Assembly (NCBI GenBank): GCA_964574105.1
Contig: CAZNKH010000016.1
Span: 1 to 11,059, forward strand
From: UBA9988 sp964574105
Lineage (GTDB): Bacteria > Patescibacteriota > Minisyncoccia > Phycocordibacterales > UBA9988
DNA: 11,059 nt
Direction of reading: 5' to 3'
Shown: in pieces, positions 1-6,339 of the stretch
How positions within the stretch are numbered: the stretch's first letter is position 1
Layout of the letters: each line of letters begins with the position of its first letter
Notes under the pieces: generated by a model
Databases searched by the model: none
What the model saw: the letters and a program-made list of their open reading frames with translations, nothing else
What the model was told of the DNA's origin: nothing
Position numbers and translations under genes: made by a program

Positions 1-49
1 CAGCACCAAGTGCAAGCACTGCAACGGTAAGCAATGCAATTTTTTTCAT
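1..49 (-). CDS. N-terminus of a secreted or membrane-anchored protein (partial)
   Basis: The ATG is at 49-47 on the minus strand and the frame runs off the left edge of the window. The 16 visible residues read MKKIALLTVAVLALGA: two lysines followed by an unbroken hydrophobic run, which is the n-region and h-region of a Sec signal peptide or the start of a membrane anchor. The mature protein is outside the window, so its function cannot be given. There is no Shine-Dalgarno sequence; the bases just before the start are AT-rich and contain a 13-base palindrome. Confidence 0.7.
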   Translation of the reverse strand, partial: MKKIALLTVAVLALGA

Positions 50-363
50 GTCTTAGTAATACTAATAATTAATCCTAATAATTCTAATAAGCCTTTTTAA
101 TACCGGATTCTCGCGCGCTTCGACTCGCATACGCGATTCACCTACTTACCAACACGCAGGCGCACCATTACGCCAGCGCGTTAATAACAATTAGAAATGA
201 ATTTTGTCATTTACTTGTCAATGTCCAAGACACACCGAGTACGAACTGTTACTGTATTCTGTCAATTATATAGTGAGGGTCACGCTCTCCGCAAAGAGTG
301 CGTGTGGATAACCGCACGTCTCAGTACTGTCAAACTCAAGGGTACCGCACTAAGCCTCAAAAG
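50..363. other. Intergenic region between two minus-strand genes
   Basis: No convincing gene lies here. The end next to the secreted-protein start is AT-rich, with a palindrome at 53-65 (TTAGTA, one base, TACTAA) and three copies of CTAATAA at 62-68, 75-81 and 84-90. The hexamer TTGACA occurs three times on the minus strand (221-216, 265-260, 333-328), but none has a good -10 about 17 bases downstream, so the promoter of the partial gene stays unassigned. A 9-mer identical to the DnaA-box consensus is at 303-311. I see no terminator for the upstream winged-helix gene. Confidence 0.5.
303..311 (-). promoter_or_regulatory. DnaA-box consensus 9-mer
   Basis: The minus strand reads TTATCCACA, identical to the E. 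coli DnaA-box consensus. It lies in the loop of a short inverted repeat (GTGCG at 298-302, CGCAC at 313-317). A single 9-mer of this kind can occur by chance in 11 kb, so this shows a sequence match, not binding. Confidence 0.3.
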
Positions 364-1017
364 TCAACTCATTTTTAGACTGTAGCGACTCCAGCGACGC
401 TCCCCTTCTTTCTGTAAAATCTCCCGAGAGACGAGGGAGAGCAGCTCCCGTTGAACAGTCTTCTCACTCACTCCGGGGAAGAGCTTTGAAATGGCTTTAA
501 TCCCCGATCCTGGATGGTCTTTGATGTAGGCAATGATACGCTCAGAGCGCTCTGCATCACCATTTTTAAAGAGCTTGTCCTTTATGTCCTTTTGATGTCC
601 TTTATAAGATACCGCTTGAATCTGTGGAGCGGGGATGGTGAACGATGAAAGATAGACTTCCTTTACCTCTGAAAGTGAAGGGATGATCAGTTCTTCACTA
701 ATGAGCATGATAAGAGAAGCGTATTCATCGGAGAGGATGTTGAAGTTCATAGACGATCCCACCCGTGTTACTGACGCAGTATCACAGAGAAGCACCATCG
801 TACGGAGAACAGGAGAGATAAGGGAGAGGGCATCTTCTTTTCCCGATTCTGTAAGTGCTTTGAGTGCATACTCTCGCAATTGTTTTTTGAGCGGTTCAGT
901 ATCGTTCAAAAAATCACTGACTCGATAGGTGGCAACGGTTAACTTTTCTATTTTTGCACGAATAAAGGAGAGGATGTCGTTTAGTCTTTTACTGTCCCTA
1001 ACATTGTCCTTAATCAT
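364..1017 (-). CDS. Winged-helix DNA-binding protein of unknown role
   Basis: The product is 217 residues. Its C-terminus (about 156-214) has the pattern of a winged helix-turn-helix: a first helix around ERIIAYI, a second around IKAISKLF, a probable recognition helix around SEKTVQRELLSLV, then a wing ending WSRYSL. The first 150 residues look mostly helical and I do not recognise the domain; they could mediate dimerisation or ligand binding. No transmembrane segment is visible. The ATG start is preceded by a near-consensus promoter but not by a Shine-Dalgarno sequence. The gene is divergent from ftsK with adjacent promoters, so autoregulation or control of ftsK is plausible, but that is only inference from position. 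Similar proteins are familiar from Parcubacteria as hypothetical proteins. Confidence 0.8.
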   Translation of the reverse strand: MIKDNVRDSKRLNDILSFIRAKIEKLTVATYRVSDFLNDTEPLKKQLREYALKALTESGKEDALSLISPVLRTMVLLCDTASVTRVGSSMNFNILSDEYASLIMLISEELIIPSLSEVKEVYLSSFTIPAPQIQAVSYKGHQKDIKDKLFKNGDAERSERIIAYIKDHPGSGIKAISKLFPGVSEKTVQRELLSLVSREILQKEGERRWSRYSLKMS

Positions 1018-1057
1018 AATTTTTGGGACATCATCTATATGACTGTCTTTAATAGCG

Positions 1058-1085
1058 ATTATATATCGGACGCGCTTGAAGTCAA
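1058..1085 (-). promoter_or_regulatory. Sigma-70-type promoter of the winged-helix gene
   Basis: On the minus strand, -35 TTGACT (1085-1080), a 16-base spacer and -10 TATAAT (1063-1058). This is the closest match to the vegetative consensus in the window. Transcription would start near 1051, giving a leader of about 33 bases before the ATG at 1017. Confidence 0.65.
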
Positions 1086-1089
1086 CGCG

Positions 1090-1098
1090 TGTGCATAA
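1090..1098 (-). promoter_or_regulatory. DnaA-box-like 9-mer in the ftsK promoter
   Basis: The minus strand reads TTATGCACA, which fits the relaxed DnaA-box consensus TTWTNCACA. It sits where the -35 region of the ftsK promoter would be and next to the -35 of the divergent gene. Function is not shown; chance occurrence is possible. Confidence 0.25.
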
Positions 1099-1114
1099 CT
1101 CCCTGTTATGGCTG

Positions 1115-1123
1115 TGTTACAAT
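1115..1123 (+). promoter_or_regulatory. Extended -10 element before ftsK
   Basis: TGT followed by TACAAT forms an extended -10 (TGn then a 5-of-6 match to TATAAT). No good -35 lies 16-18 bases upstream. The ATG begins 12 bases after the element, so the predicted transcript has a leader of only about 6 bases and no room for a Shine-Dalgarno sequence. Confidence 0.45.
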
Positions 1124-1135
1124 AGATTCACTGCT

Positions 1136-3334
1136 ATGGCACGCAAATCAAAGAAACACGAACCGAAGGACTTGAAGCTACCGGCTCGTAGAATAAGAGA
1201 AGAAACTCGGCATGGAATACTTGGGGTACTGGCACTCGTTGCAACGGTGTTTCTTATTCTTGCATTCTTTGAGAAGGCAGGACCAGCAGGAGTGCTTGCC
1301 TACTCATTCCTCTCGCATATACTTGGCGGAGGATTTTTAATACTTCCCGTGCTCTGCCTCCTCCTTGCGCTATCCTTCTTTCGTCTCTCCGATCCTTCCG
1401 TTGCCTCATGGAGAACAGCCAGTAGCGTTTTTATTTTTGCTTCAGGTCTCGGACTCCTCTACCTTGTGGCAGGGGAATCAGCAGGAGGGATTGTAGGGAG
1501 TCTTATTGCCCAGCCACTCGTTAATCTGTTTGAGCGATATGTAACATTTGCCATCCTTTCTGCGGTACTCCTCATTGCCATCTTTCTTATGTTTGAAACA
1601 TATCTCACCTTAGATTGGAAACTCTTTGGGAGATCTCTGCGGCGGAAAGATGATGAAGATGAGACCGACGAAATGAGCCCTCTCCCCACACCTCTCACCA
1701 TCATCAGAGAAGAAAAAAGTTCTTCTGGCGTCAGTGAGACAAAAGAAAAAGAAGAAGAGCGATCAATCAAAGTCAACGACGGTTCAGGTGGGGTGGAGCT
1801 CGGCGCATTCAGTCGTTTAGTAGGATTTAAGGGAAAGGCAAATGCAGAGGGGTTTACTCCTCCACCCCTTGATCTCTTGGAGGGAGACTCGGGTAAGCCG
1901 GGCGTAGGAGACATTAAGGCGAATGCAAACATCATTAAACGGACGCTCGCCAACTTTGGCATTATTGTAGAGATGGACGAGATTTCTATCGGTCCCTCCA
2001 TTACCCGCTACGCACTCAAGCCCGCAGAGGGAGTAAAGCTCGCGCGTATTGTAGGACTCCAGAACGACCTCTCTTTGGCACTTGCCGCTCACCCCATCCG
2101 AATTGAGGCGCCCATCCCGGGAAAGTCTCTTGTGGGTATTGAGATACCGAACACATCAAAAATTAAAGTGGGTATGGCCTCACTCATTGGCGCAAAAGAA
2201 TTTGCCGAGTCGCACCATCCGCTACTCATCTCTCTGGGACGAGCCATTGCCGGTACCGCACACTTTGCCAATTTTGCAAAAGCTCCCCACCTCCTTGTTG
2301 CCGGTGCGACGGGGTCGGGGAAGTCGGTAACGATCCACGCCATTATTACCTCACTCTTGTACCGTAATGCGCCAGACAAGCTTCGCTTCATTATGGTGGA
2401 TCCAAAGCGCGTCGAGCTCACTGTATACAACAACATTCCACATCTGCTAACCCCAGTAATCACCGATGCAAAAAAAGCGATTATGTCACTCAAGTGGGCA
2501 GCAAAAGAGATGGATCGGCGCTACGATATTCTTGAGAAAGAGGCGGTGCGCGATATTGAGTCCTACCACAAAAATGTGGTTGAACCCGCCTATGCCGCAG
2601 CATCTTCAGCGGGCAGATCCGCTGAAGATGATTTGCCCGATAGGATGCCTTACATTATGATCGTAATTGACGAGCTCGCCGACATTATGACAACCTATCC
2701 CCGCGAGATGGAGGCAGGTATCGTCCGTCTTGCACAGATGTCTCGCGCGGTTGGCATTCACCTCCTCCTCTCCACACAACGACCGAGTGTAGAAATTATT
2801 ACCGGTCTCATTAAGGCAAACATTCCCTCGCGTATCGCGCTTCAAGTCGCATCACAGATTGACTCTCGCACTATTCTTGATATGGCAGGAGCTGAAAAAT
2901 TACTCGGCTCTGGTGATATGCTCTACCTCTCGGGAGATATGAGCAAGCCAGTGCGTCTCCAATCCGCATTCATCTCTGAAAAAGAGGTGAAGAATGTGGT
3001 CTCGTGGCTCCGTGATCACTACCGCGATGAAATACCGCAAGATATCTCCGTCGGGACGGAGACTGAAAATGGTACGAGCGCAGGAGCGTGGAGCGATAGT
3101 GGGATGGACAACGGAGATGACGATGAGCTCTATGAAGAAGCGCGTGAGATAATTATGGAAGCGGGGAAGGCCTCTGCCTCCTACCTTCAACGCCGTCTCA
3201 AGGTTGGTTACGCCCGCGCGGCAAGACTCTTAGATATGCTTGAAGAACGCGGAGTCATTGGTCCTGCCGATGGCGCAAAGCCGAGAGAGGTGTACGGAAG
3301 GCAAGGAGGAGAAGTGAGTAACGAAGTACTATGA
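1136..3334 (+). CDS. ftsK: DNA translocase FtsK/SpoIIIE
   Basis: This is the septum-anchored ATPase that pumps chromosomal DNA during division and helps resolve sister chromosomes. I start it at ATG 1136 (732 residues) because the longer TTG-initiated version from 1076 would translate the promoter region. The N-terminus has about four membrane helices (roughly 28-46, 63-82, 98-113, 137-153), then an acidic low-complexity linker (about 170-215). The motor follows, with Walker A GATGSGKS at 390-397, the family signature DPKRVEL at 422-428, Walker B IMIVIDELAD at 507-516 and STQRPS at 546-551. An acidic linker (about 640-668) leads to a C-terminal winged-helix gamma domain (about 663-722), the part that reads KOPS-like guide sequences. 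The linkers are short compared with E. coli FtsK and resemble SpoIIIE. The stop overlaps the next start (ATGA), indicating coupled translation. Confidence 0.95.
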   Translation: MARKSKKHEPKDLKLPARRIREETRHGILGVLALVATVFLILAFFEKAGPAGVLAYSFLSHILGGGFLILPVLCLLLALSFFRLSDPSVASWRTASSVFIFASGLGLLYLVAGESAGGIVGSLIAQPLVNLFERYVTFAILSAVLLIAIFLMFETYLTLDWKLFGRSLRRKDDEDETDEMSPLPTPLTIIREEKSSSGVSETKEKEEERSIKVNDGSGGVELGAFSRLVGFKGKANAEGFTPPPLDLLEGDSGKPGVGDIKANANIIKRTLANFGIIVEMDEISIGPSITRYALKPAEGVKLARIVGLQNDLSLALAAHPIRIEAPIPGKSLVGIEIPNTSKIKVGMASLIGAKEFAESHHPLLISLGRAIAGTAHFANFAKAPHLLVAGATGSGKSVTIHAIITSLLYRNAPDKLRFIMVDPKRVELTVYNNIPHLLTPVITDAKKAIMSLKWAAKEMDRRYDILEKEAVRDIESYHKNVVEPAYAAASSAGRSAEDDLPDRMPYIMIVIDELADIMTTYPREMEAGIVRLAQMSRAVGIHLLLSTQRPSVEIITGLIKANIPSRIALQVASQIDSRTILDMAGAEKLLGSGDMLYLSGDMSKPVRLQSAFISEKEVKNVVSWLRDHYRDEIPQDISVGTETENGTSAGAWSDSGMDNGDDDELYEEAREIIMEAGKASASYLQRRLKVGYARAARLLDMLEERGVIGPADGAKPREVYGRQGGEVSNEVL

Positions 3335-3678
3335 TACAGAACCGTTCACTCTGGCTCTCATGGGGATTAGGAACATTGATAGCGCTCATCATTGTTGGCT
3401 ATGCGGTAAATAGGAGCGCCGCATTTATTGCTGGACCGGTATTGAGCGTAGACTTCCCTACGAACGGTGAGACCTTGGAGAAACCGGTGGTTCTCCTACG
3501 CGGATACGCAGAAAATATTGCGAGCCTCACGGTAAATGGCAGAAGAATCTTTACCAATGAGGAAGGAACCTTCCGTGATTCACTCTTACTCCTCCCCGGG
3601 TATAATGTCATCACCGTGGTGGCGAAGGATCGTTTTGATCGAGAAACAAAGAAAGTATTACATGTAATCCTGAAATAA
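3331..3678 (+). CDS. Membrane-anchored Ig-like (glucodextranase-B-type) protein
   Basis: The product is 115 residues. An N-terminal membrane helix (about 10-31) is followed by one small beta domain with the pattern of the bacterial Ig-like Glucodextran_B family: a DFPTNGE-type first strand, RGYAENIASLTVNGR, then EGTFRDSLLLLPGYNVITVVAKD. The domain would face the outside. Its role is unknown; a scaffold or wall-binding function is conceivable. The start overlaps the ftsK stop by four bases and the stop is one base before recA, so it sits in a tight ftsK-recA operon. An AGGAGG stretch at 3304-3309 is 21 bases before the ATG, too far for a normal ribosome binding site. I recall the same gene order in other Parcubacteria. 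Confidence 0.8.
   Translation: MIQNRSLWLSWGLGTLIALIIVGYAVNRSAAFIAGPVLSVDFPTNGETLEKPVVLLRGYAENIASLTVNGRRIFTNEEGTFRDSLLLLPGYNVITVVAKDRFDRETKKVLHVILK
3657..3668. promoter_or_regulatory. 12-base perfect palindrome just before recA
   Basis: ATTACATGTAAT is a perfect palindrome ending 11 bases before the recA ATG and lying inside the last codons of the preceding gene. It matches neither the E. coli nor the Bacillus LexA box. It could be an operator or chance. Confidence 0.25.
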
Positions 3679-3679
3679 T

Positions 3680-4699
3680 ATGGCATTCACTAAAAAAGAA
3701 AAAGCAGAGAAATCAGGCATCAGTACGATAGAGAATACAATCAAAGCGATACAGAATAAGTACGGTGACGGCGCCATACTAATGCTCGGTGAACGACCAA
3801 AGGTAGGCGTAGATGCCATTCCCACAGGATCTCTTTCGCTCGACGATGCGCTCGGTATAGGTGGCGTACCTCGTGGACGCATCATTGAGATTTTTGGACC
3901 CGAATCATCCGGTAAAACAACGCTTGCACTCCATATTGTGGCAGAATCACAGAAGAAAGGCGGAGTCTGCGCCTACATTGACGCAGAGCATGCGCTAGAT
4001 CCCGACTACGCCAAGAAGATTGGTGTAAAGACCGATCAACTCCTTATCTCACAGCCCGACTACGGTGAGCAAGCGTTGGAAATCGCCGAGACCCTCATCC
4101 GTTCCGGCTCTGTAGATGTGGTGATAGTTGACTCGGTCGCCGCGCTCACCCCAAAAGATGAAATTGAGGGTGATGTTGGAGCTCAGCATGTGGGTAAACA
4201 AGCACGACTGATGTCACAGGCACTCCGCAAGATGACCGCTATCGTGGCACGATCAAAGACAGCGGTGATATTCATTAATCAGATTAGAATGCAGATTGGC
4301 GTGATGTTTGGGAATCCAGAAACAACTCCGGGCGGAAAGGCACTCAAGTTCTATTCATCGGTACGCTTGGATGTGCGCCGCCTCGCACAAATTAAGAAAG
4401 GGGAAGAAGTGGTAGGTAACCGTACTCGCGTTAAGGTAGTAAAGAATAAGGTGGCTGCACCATTTAAACAAGCGGAGTTTGATATTCTCTACAACGAGGG
4501 AATCTCGCCCGAGGGAGAGATTATTGCTCTCGCAGAGAAAATTGGCGCGATTACCAAGAGCGGCGCATCATACTCCGCAGGAGAGACCAAGCTGGGTAAG
4601 GGCTACGACGCGACGCGAACTTTCTTGAAAGAGAACCCGAAAATACGAGCTGAGCTCGTAAAGAAGATTAAAATAAGTTTTACTGAAAAGAACCCGTGA
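3680..4699 (+). CDS. recA: Recombinase RecA
   Basis: RecA forms ATP-dependent filaments on single-stranded DNA, drives homologous pairing, and acts as co-protease for LexA-type repressors where these exist. The 339-residue product is full length for the core fold. Visible landmarks are Walker A GPESSGKT (73-80), DAEHALDP (101-108, with the catalytic Glu at 103), Walker B VVIVDS (147-152), loop L1 around EIEGDVG (161-167), loop L2 NQIRMQIGVMFGNPETTPGG (200-219) and a C-terminal domain from about 260. The C-terminus ends KISFTEKNP and lacks the acidic tail of E. coli RecA, a tail that dampens activity there. The ATG lies one base after the preceding stop, without a Shine-Dalgarno sequence, so the gene is probably translated from the ftsK operon message. 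Its last 20 bases overlap a convergent gene. Confidence 0.98.
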   Translation: MAFTKKEKAEKSGISTIENTIKAIQNKYGDGAILMLGERPKVGVDAIPTGSLSLDDALGIGGVPRGRIIEIFGPESSGKTTLALHIVAESQKKGGVCAYIDAEHALDPDYAKKIGVKTDQLLISQPDYGEQALEIAETLIRSGSVDVVIVDSVAALTPKDEIEGDVGAQHVGKQARLMSQALRKMTAIVARSKTAVIFINQIRMQIGVMFGNPETTPGGKALKFYSSVRLDVRRLAQIKKGEEVVGNRTRVKVVKNKVAAPFKQAEFDILYNEGISPEGEIIALAEKIGAITKSGASYSAGETKLGKGYDATRTFLKENPKIRAELVKKIKISFTEKNP

Positions 4700-5024
4700 G
4701 CACCCGGCCGCGCAGGTAGTGTGAGAGATTGCGACCAGCATCGTATACGAGAAAGGGCACAACAATGAGTGTAAGGACAATGAGTGTCTGCGTGGGCGTC
4801 TCTGTGTGAAGAAAGGCATCGCGCAAATAGGACGCACTCTTTTCTAACGAGTAGCTGGATACATTGTTGAGCACCGAGCGGTACGAGACAGAGAGACTCA
4901 AATGTCCGCAGGCATAGAGAAAAAGCCCAAGTTTGAAAACGAACGGGTGTGTCACGACACGGCATAACCACGAGAGATAGACGCGGCGCATTGTACGCAA
5001 CATAATGGGATTTGCGGTAGTCAT
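4680..5024 (-). CDS. Small two-helix membrane protein paired with the sigma factor
   Basis: Read from the ATG at 5024 the product is 114 residues (ATGs at codons 8 and 12 are alternatives; longer frames would run back into the sigma gene). A basic N-terminus (RTMRRVY) is followed by two hydrophobic stretches (about 28-46 and 78-95), a polar segment between them and a basic tail, which suggests two membrane helices. No enzyme motif is visible. It starts 16 bases after the sigma-factor stop on the same strand, so it may be a membrane partner such as an anti-sigma factor. It lacks the recognisable zinc-binding anti-sigma HxxxCxxC motif, so that role is inference from context only. Its stop codon lies inside the 3' end of recA. 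Confidence 0.65.
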   Translation of the reverse strand: MTTANPIMLRTMRRVYLSWLCRVVTHPFVFKLGLFLYACGHLSLSVSYRSVLNNVSSYSLEKSASYLRDAFLHTETPTQTLIVLTLIVVPFLVYDAGRNLSHYLRGRVLTGSFQ

Positions 5025-5034
5025 ATCAATACTA

Positions 5035-5043
5035 ATTGTATCA
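5035..5043 (-). promoter_or_regulatory. Extended -10 element before the small membrane gene
   Basis: The minus strand reads TGA then TACAAT, where the TGA is the sigma-factor stop codon. The ATG of the membrane gene follows 10 bases later. The element is part of a 13-base imperfect palindrome (ATTGT, GAT, ACAAT; 5047-5035). It could give the membrane gene its own near-leaderless transcript. No -35 is apparent. Confidence 0.35.
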
Positions 5044-5619
5044 CAATGCTTCAGCAACGCGACGGAACTCCCTTCTGGCACGCAAGAGGCGCGTCTTGAC
5101 TGCTGAAGTAGAGATACCCTCAATGCGAGCAATCTCGCGCTGTGGGCGACCATCTATAAAATAATAAGAAAGGATCCGAGAGAAGTGTTCTGGTAGGCGT
5201 CGCAAGACTGACGCCACATAATCGGTAAGGCCGTGAGCTGCGTACTCGTCGCGAGGATCAGGGACATCATCATATGAACGCTCATCAAAAGCGCTCTGGG
5301 CAGAGAGTCTCCCTGCTCGCTTGAGAGCACGGTACGAGGAGAGTGCGGTATTGGTGAGAATGCGGTAGCTCCACGAGCGAAATGAACCATTTGATACCGC
5401 TTGGAAACTCTGCGCGCGGAAATAAATCTTTGCGAAAGTGTCCACCACAACATCATCCACTTCGGGCCGGTCTCCGAGAATCCGCCGTACCTTCCGACGA
5501 AAAGCCACTTGGTAGCGAGAAACAATTATTTCAAATGCTCGTGGAGAGATGAGCGATGCGGTGAGCACCACCTCGTCCGGTTCTGCCATAAGCGCTTGGT
5601 ACTTTTCGTCGGAAAGCAT
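5041..5619 (-). CDS. RNA polymerase sigma factor, sigma-70 ECF type
   Basis: The product is 192 residues with only the two domains of an ECF sigma factor. Sigma region 2 spans about 27-101, including the polymerase-contact and -10-contact segment around EVDDVVVDTFAKIYFRA and FRSWSYRILTN. Region 4 spans about 133-190, with LRRLPEHFSRILSYYF followed by the helix-turn-helix EIARIEGISTSAVKTRLLRA that reads the -35. It would redirect RNA polymerase to a small regulon. The first ATG is used; an in-frame stop lies a few codons upstream. A AAGGAG lies 22 bases before the ATG, too far to be an ordinary ribosome binding site. The next gene on the strand encodes a small membrane protein. The signal and target promoters cannot be read from this window. 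Confidence 0.88.
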   Translation of the reverse strand: MLSDEKYQALMAEPDEVVLTASLISPRAFEIIVSRYQVAFRRKVRRILGDRPEVDDVVVDTFAKIYFRAQSFQAVSNGSFRSWSYRILTNTALSSYRALKRAGRLSAQSAFDERSYDDVPDPRDEYAAHGLTDYVASVLRRLPEHFSRILSYYFIDGRPQREIARIEGISTSAVKTRLLRARREFRRVAEAL

Positions 5620-5655
5620 ACGGGCTAGATATGATTAAAAGCTCCTTCGACCTTT

Positions 5656-5684
5656 ATTATACGCTAACGCTCCTTGACGAAGAA
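5656..5684 (-). promoter_or_regulatory. Promoter of the sigma-factor gene
   Basis: -10 TATAAT (5661-5656) is a perfect consensus match; 17 bases upstream lies TTCTTC (5684-5679), a weak -35. Transcription would start near 5649, about 30 bases before the ATG. The -35 abuts that of the divergent EF-P promoter, so the two may compete for polymerase. Confidence 0.45.
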
Positions 5685-5703
5685 AGGTCGCATAGGGTAC
5701 AGT
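5674..5703 (+). promoter_or_regulatory. Promoter of the elongation factor P gene
   Basis: -35 TTGACG (5674-5679), an 18-base spacer and -10 TACAGT (5698-5703). The ATG follows nine bases after the -10, so the transcript would have almost no leader. The TTG inside the -35 box is also the first in-frame start-like codon, which is why the longer reading of the gene is rejected. Confidence 0.5.
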
Positions 5704-5712
5704 GACTCTCGT

Positions 5713-6279
5713 ATGCTGGATTACAATGAAGTAAAACCGAGAAAGTATGTGGTGATGGAAGGGGAGCCGTATGAAGTGCTCTCATCCCATGTGTTCCGCA
5801 AACAGATGAGAAAGCCTGTCAATGCTACGAAGCTCAAGAACTTGATAACCGGCAAAGTAATGGAGTACTCCTTCCATGCGAGTGAAAAAACGGAAGAAGC
5901 AGAAATTCTCTCCCGTGAAGTAAAGTATCTTTACTTCAACAGAGGTGAATATTGGTTTTGCGAAAAAGATGACCCTAGCAAGCGTTTCTCACTCTCAGAA
6001 GATTTTATTGGTGAAGCGGGCAAGTTTATGAATCTCAACTCCTTAGTGGAGCTCCTCTCGTTCCAAGATCGGAACATTGGCGTCAAACTACCCATTAAGG
6101 TTGAACTTAAGGTCAAGGATGCACCACCAGGGATTAAAGGAAATACGGCGCAAGGAGGTACTAAGCTGGTAACCTTAGAGACTGGCGCGACTATTAACGC
6201 ACCGCTCTTCATAAATGAAGGTGACATTCTGCGTATCAATACCGAGACGGGCGAGTATGTAGAGCGTGTGCAGAAGTAA
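5713..6279 (+). CDS. efp: Elongation factor P with an atypical tip loop
   Basis: EF-P binds next to the peptidyl-tRNA on ribosomes stalled at proline runs and speeds peptide bond formation. From ATG 5713 the product is 188 residues, the usual length, with three beta domains: a KOW-like N-terminal domain (about 1-62) starting at VKPRKYVVMEGEPYEVL, an OB domain (about 64-127) and a C-terminal OB domain (about 130-187) with VKDAPPGIKGNTAQGGTK and a GATINAPLFI signature. In an ungapped alignment from the GEPY motif, the residue matching the modified Lys34 of E. coli is Met32, and the loop reads RKQMRKP instead of KPGKG. Arg and Lys flank it, so a modified or unmodified basic residue could still do the job. 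No modification enzyme (EpmA/EpmB or EarP) is encoded nearby. It is divergent from the sigma gene. Confidence 0.95.
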   Translation: MLDYNEVKPRKYVVMEGEPYEVLSSHVFRKQMRKPVNATKLKNLITGKVMEYSFHASEKTEEAEILSREVKYLYFNRGEYWFCEKDDPSKRFSLSEDFIGEAGKFMNLNSLVELLSFQDRNIGVKLPIKVELKVKDAPPGIKGNTAQGGTKLVTLETGATINAPLFINEGDILRINTETGEYVERVQK

Positions 6280-6308
6280 GTGTCCTCTCCCCTCTTAGGC
6301 GTTGATTG

Positions 6309-6328
6309 ACAACTTTGTCAAAAGTTGT
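6309..6328 (+). terminator. Hairpin between efp and a convergent gene, possible terminator
   Basis: ACAACTTT (6309-6316) pairs perfectly with AAAGTTGT (6321-6328) around a four-base loop. Downstream on the plus strand is TGCTATTTTAAT, only partly U-rich. The stem has only two G:C pairs, so it would be a weak terminator for efp; on the minus strand there is no T run. Confidence 0.35.
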
Positions 6329-6339
6329 TGCTATTTTAA

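Noticed and set aside
298..317. Inverted repeat GTGCG/CGCAC as terminator of the winged-helix gene
   Set aside because: The stem is only five bases and no T run follows on the minus strand.
197..385. Plus-strand 62-codon frame in the left intergenic region
   Set aside because: It has no family-like pattern, no helix or motif, no start signal, and its end lies antisense to the winged-helix gene.
1459..3190. Several long minus-strand frames inside ftsK
   Set aside because: They are antisense shadows of a well-supported gene, with no family pattern of their own.
4603..5525. Alternative minus-strand frames across the sigma and membrane genes
   Set aside because: They are out of frame with the recognisable sigma regions 2 and 4 and show no domain pattern.
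6306..6337. TTGACA at 6306-6311 as a plus-strand promoter
   Set aside because: The hexamer is part of the hairpin arm, no good -10 lies 16-18 bases downstream, and no plus-strand gene follows.
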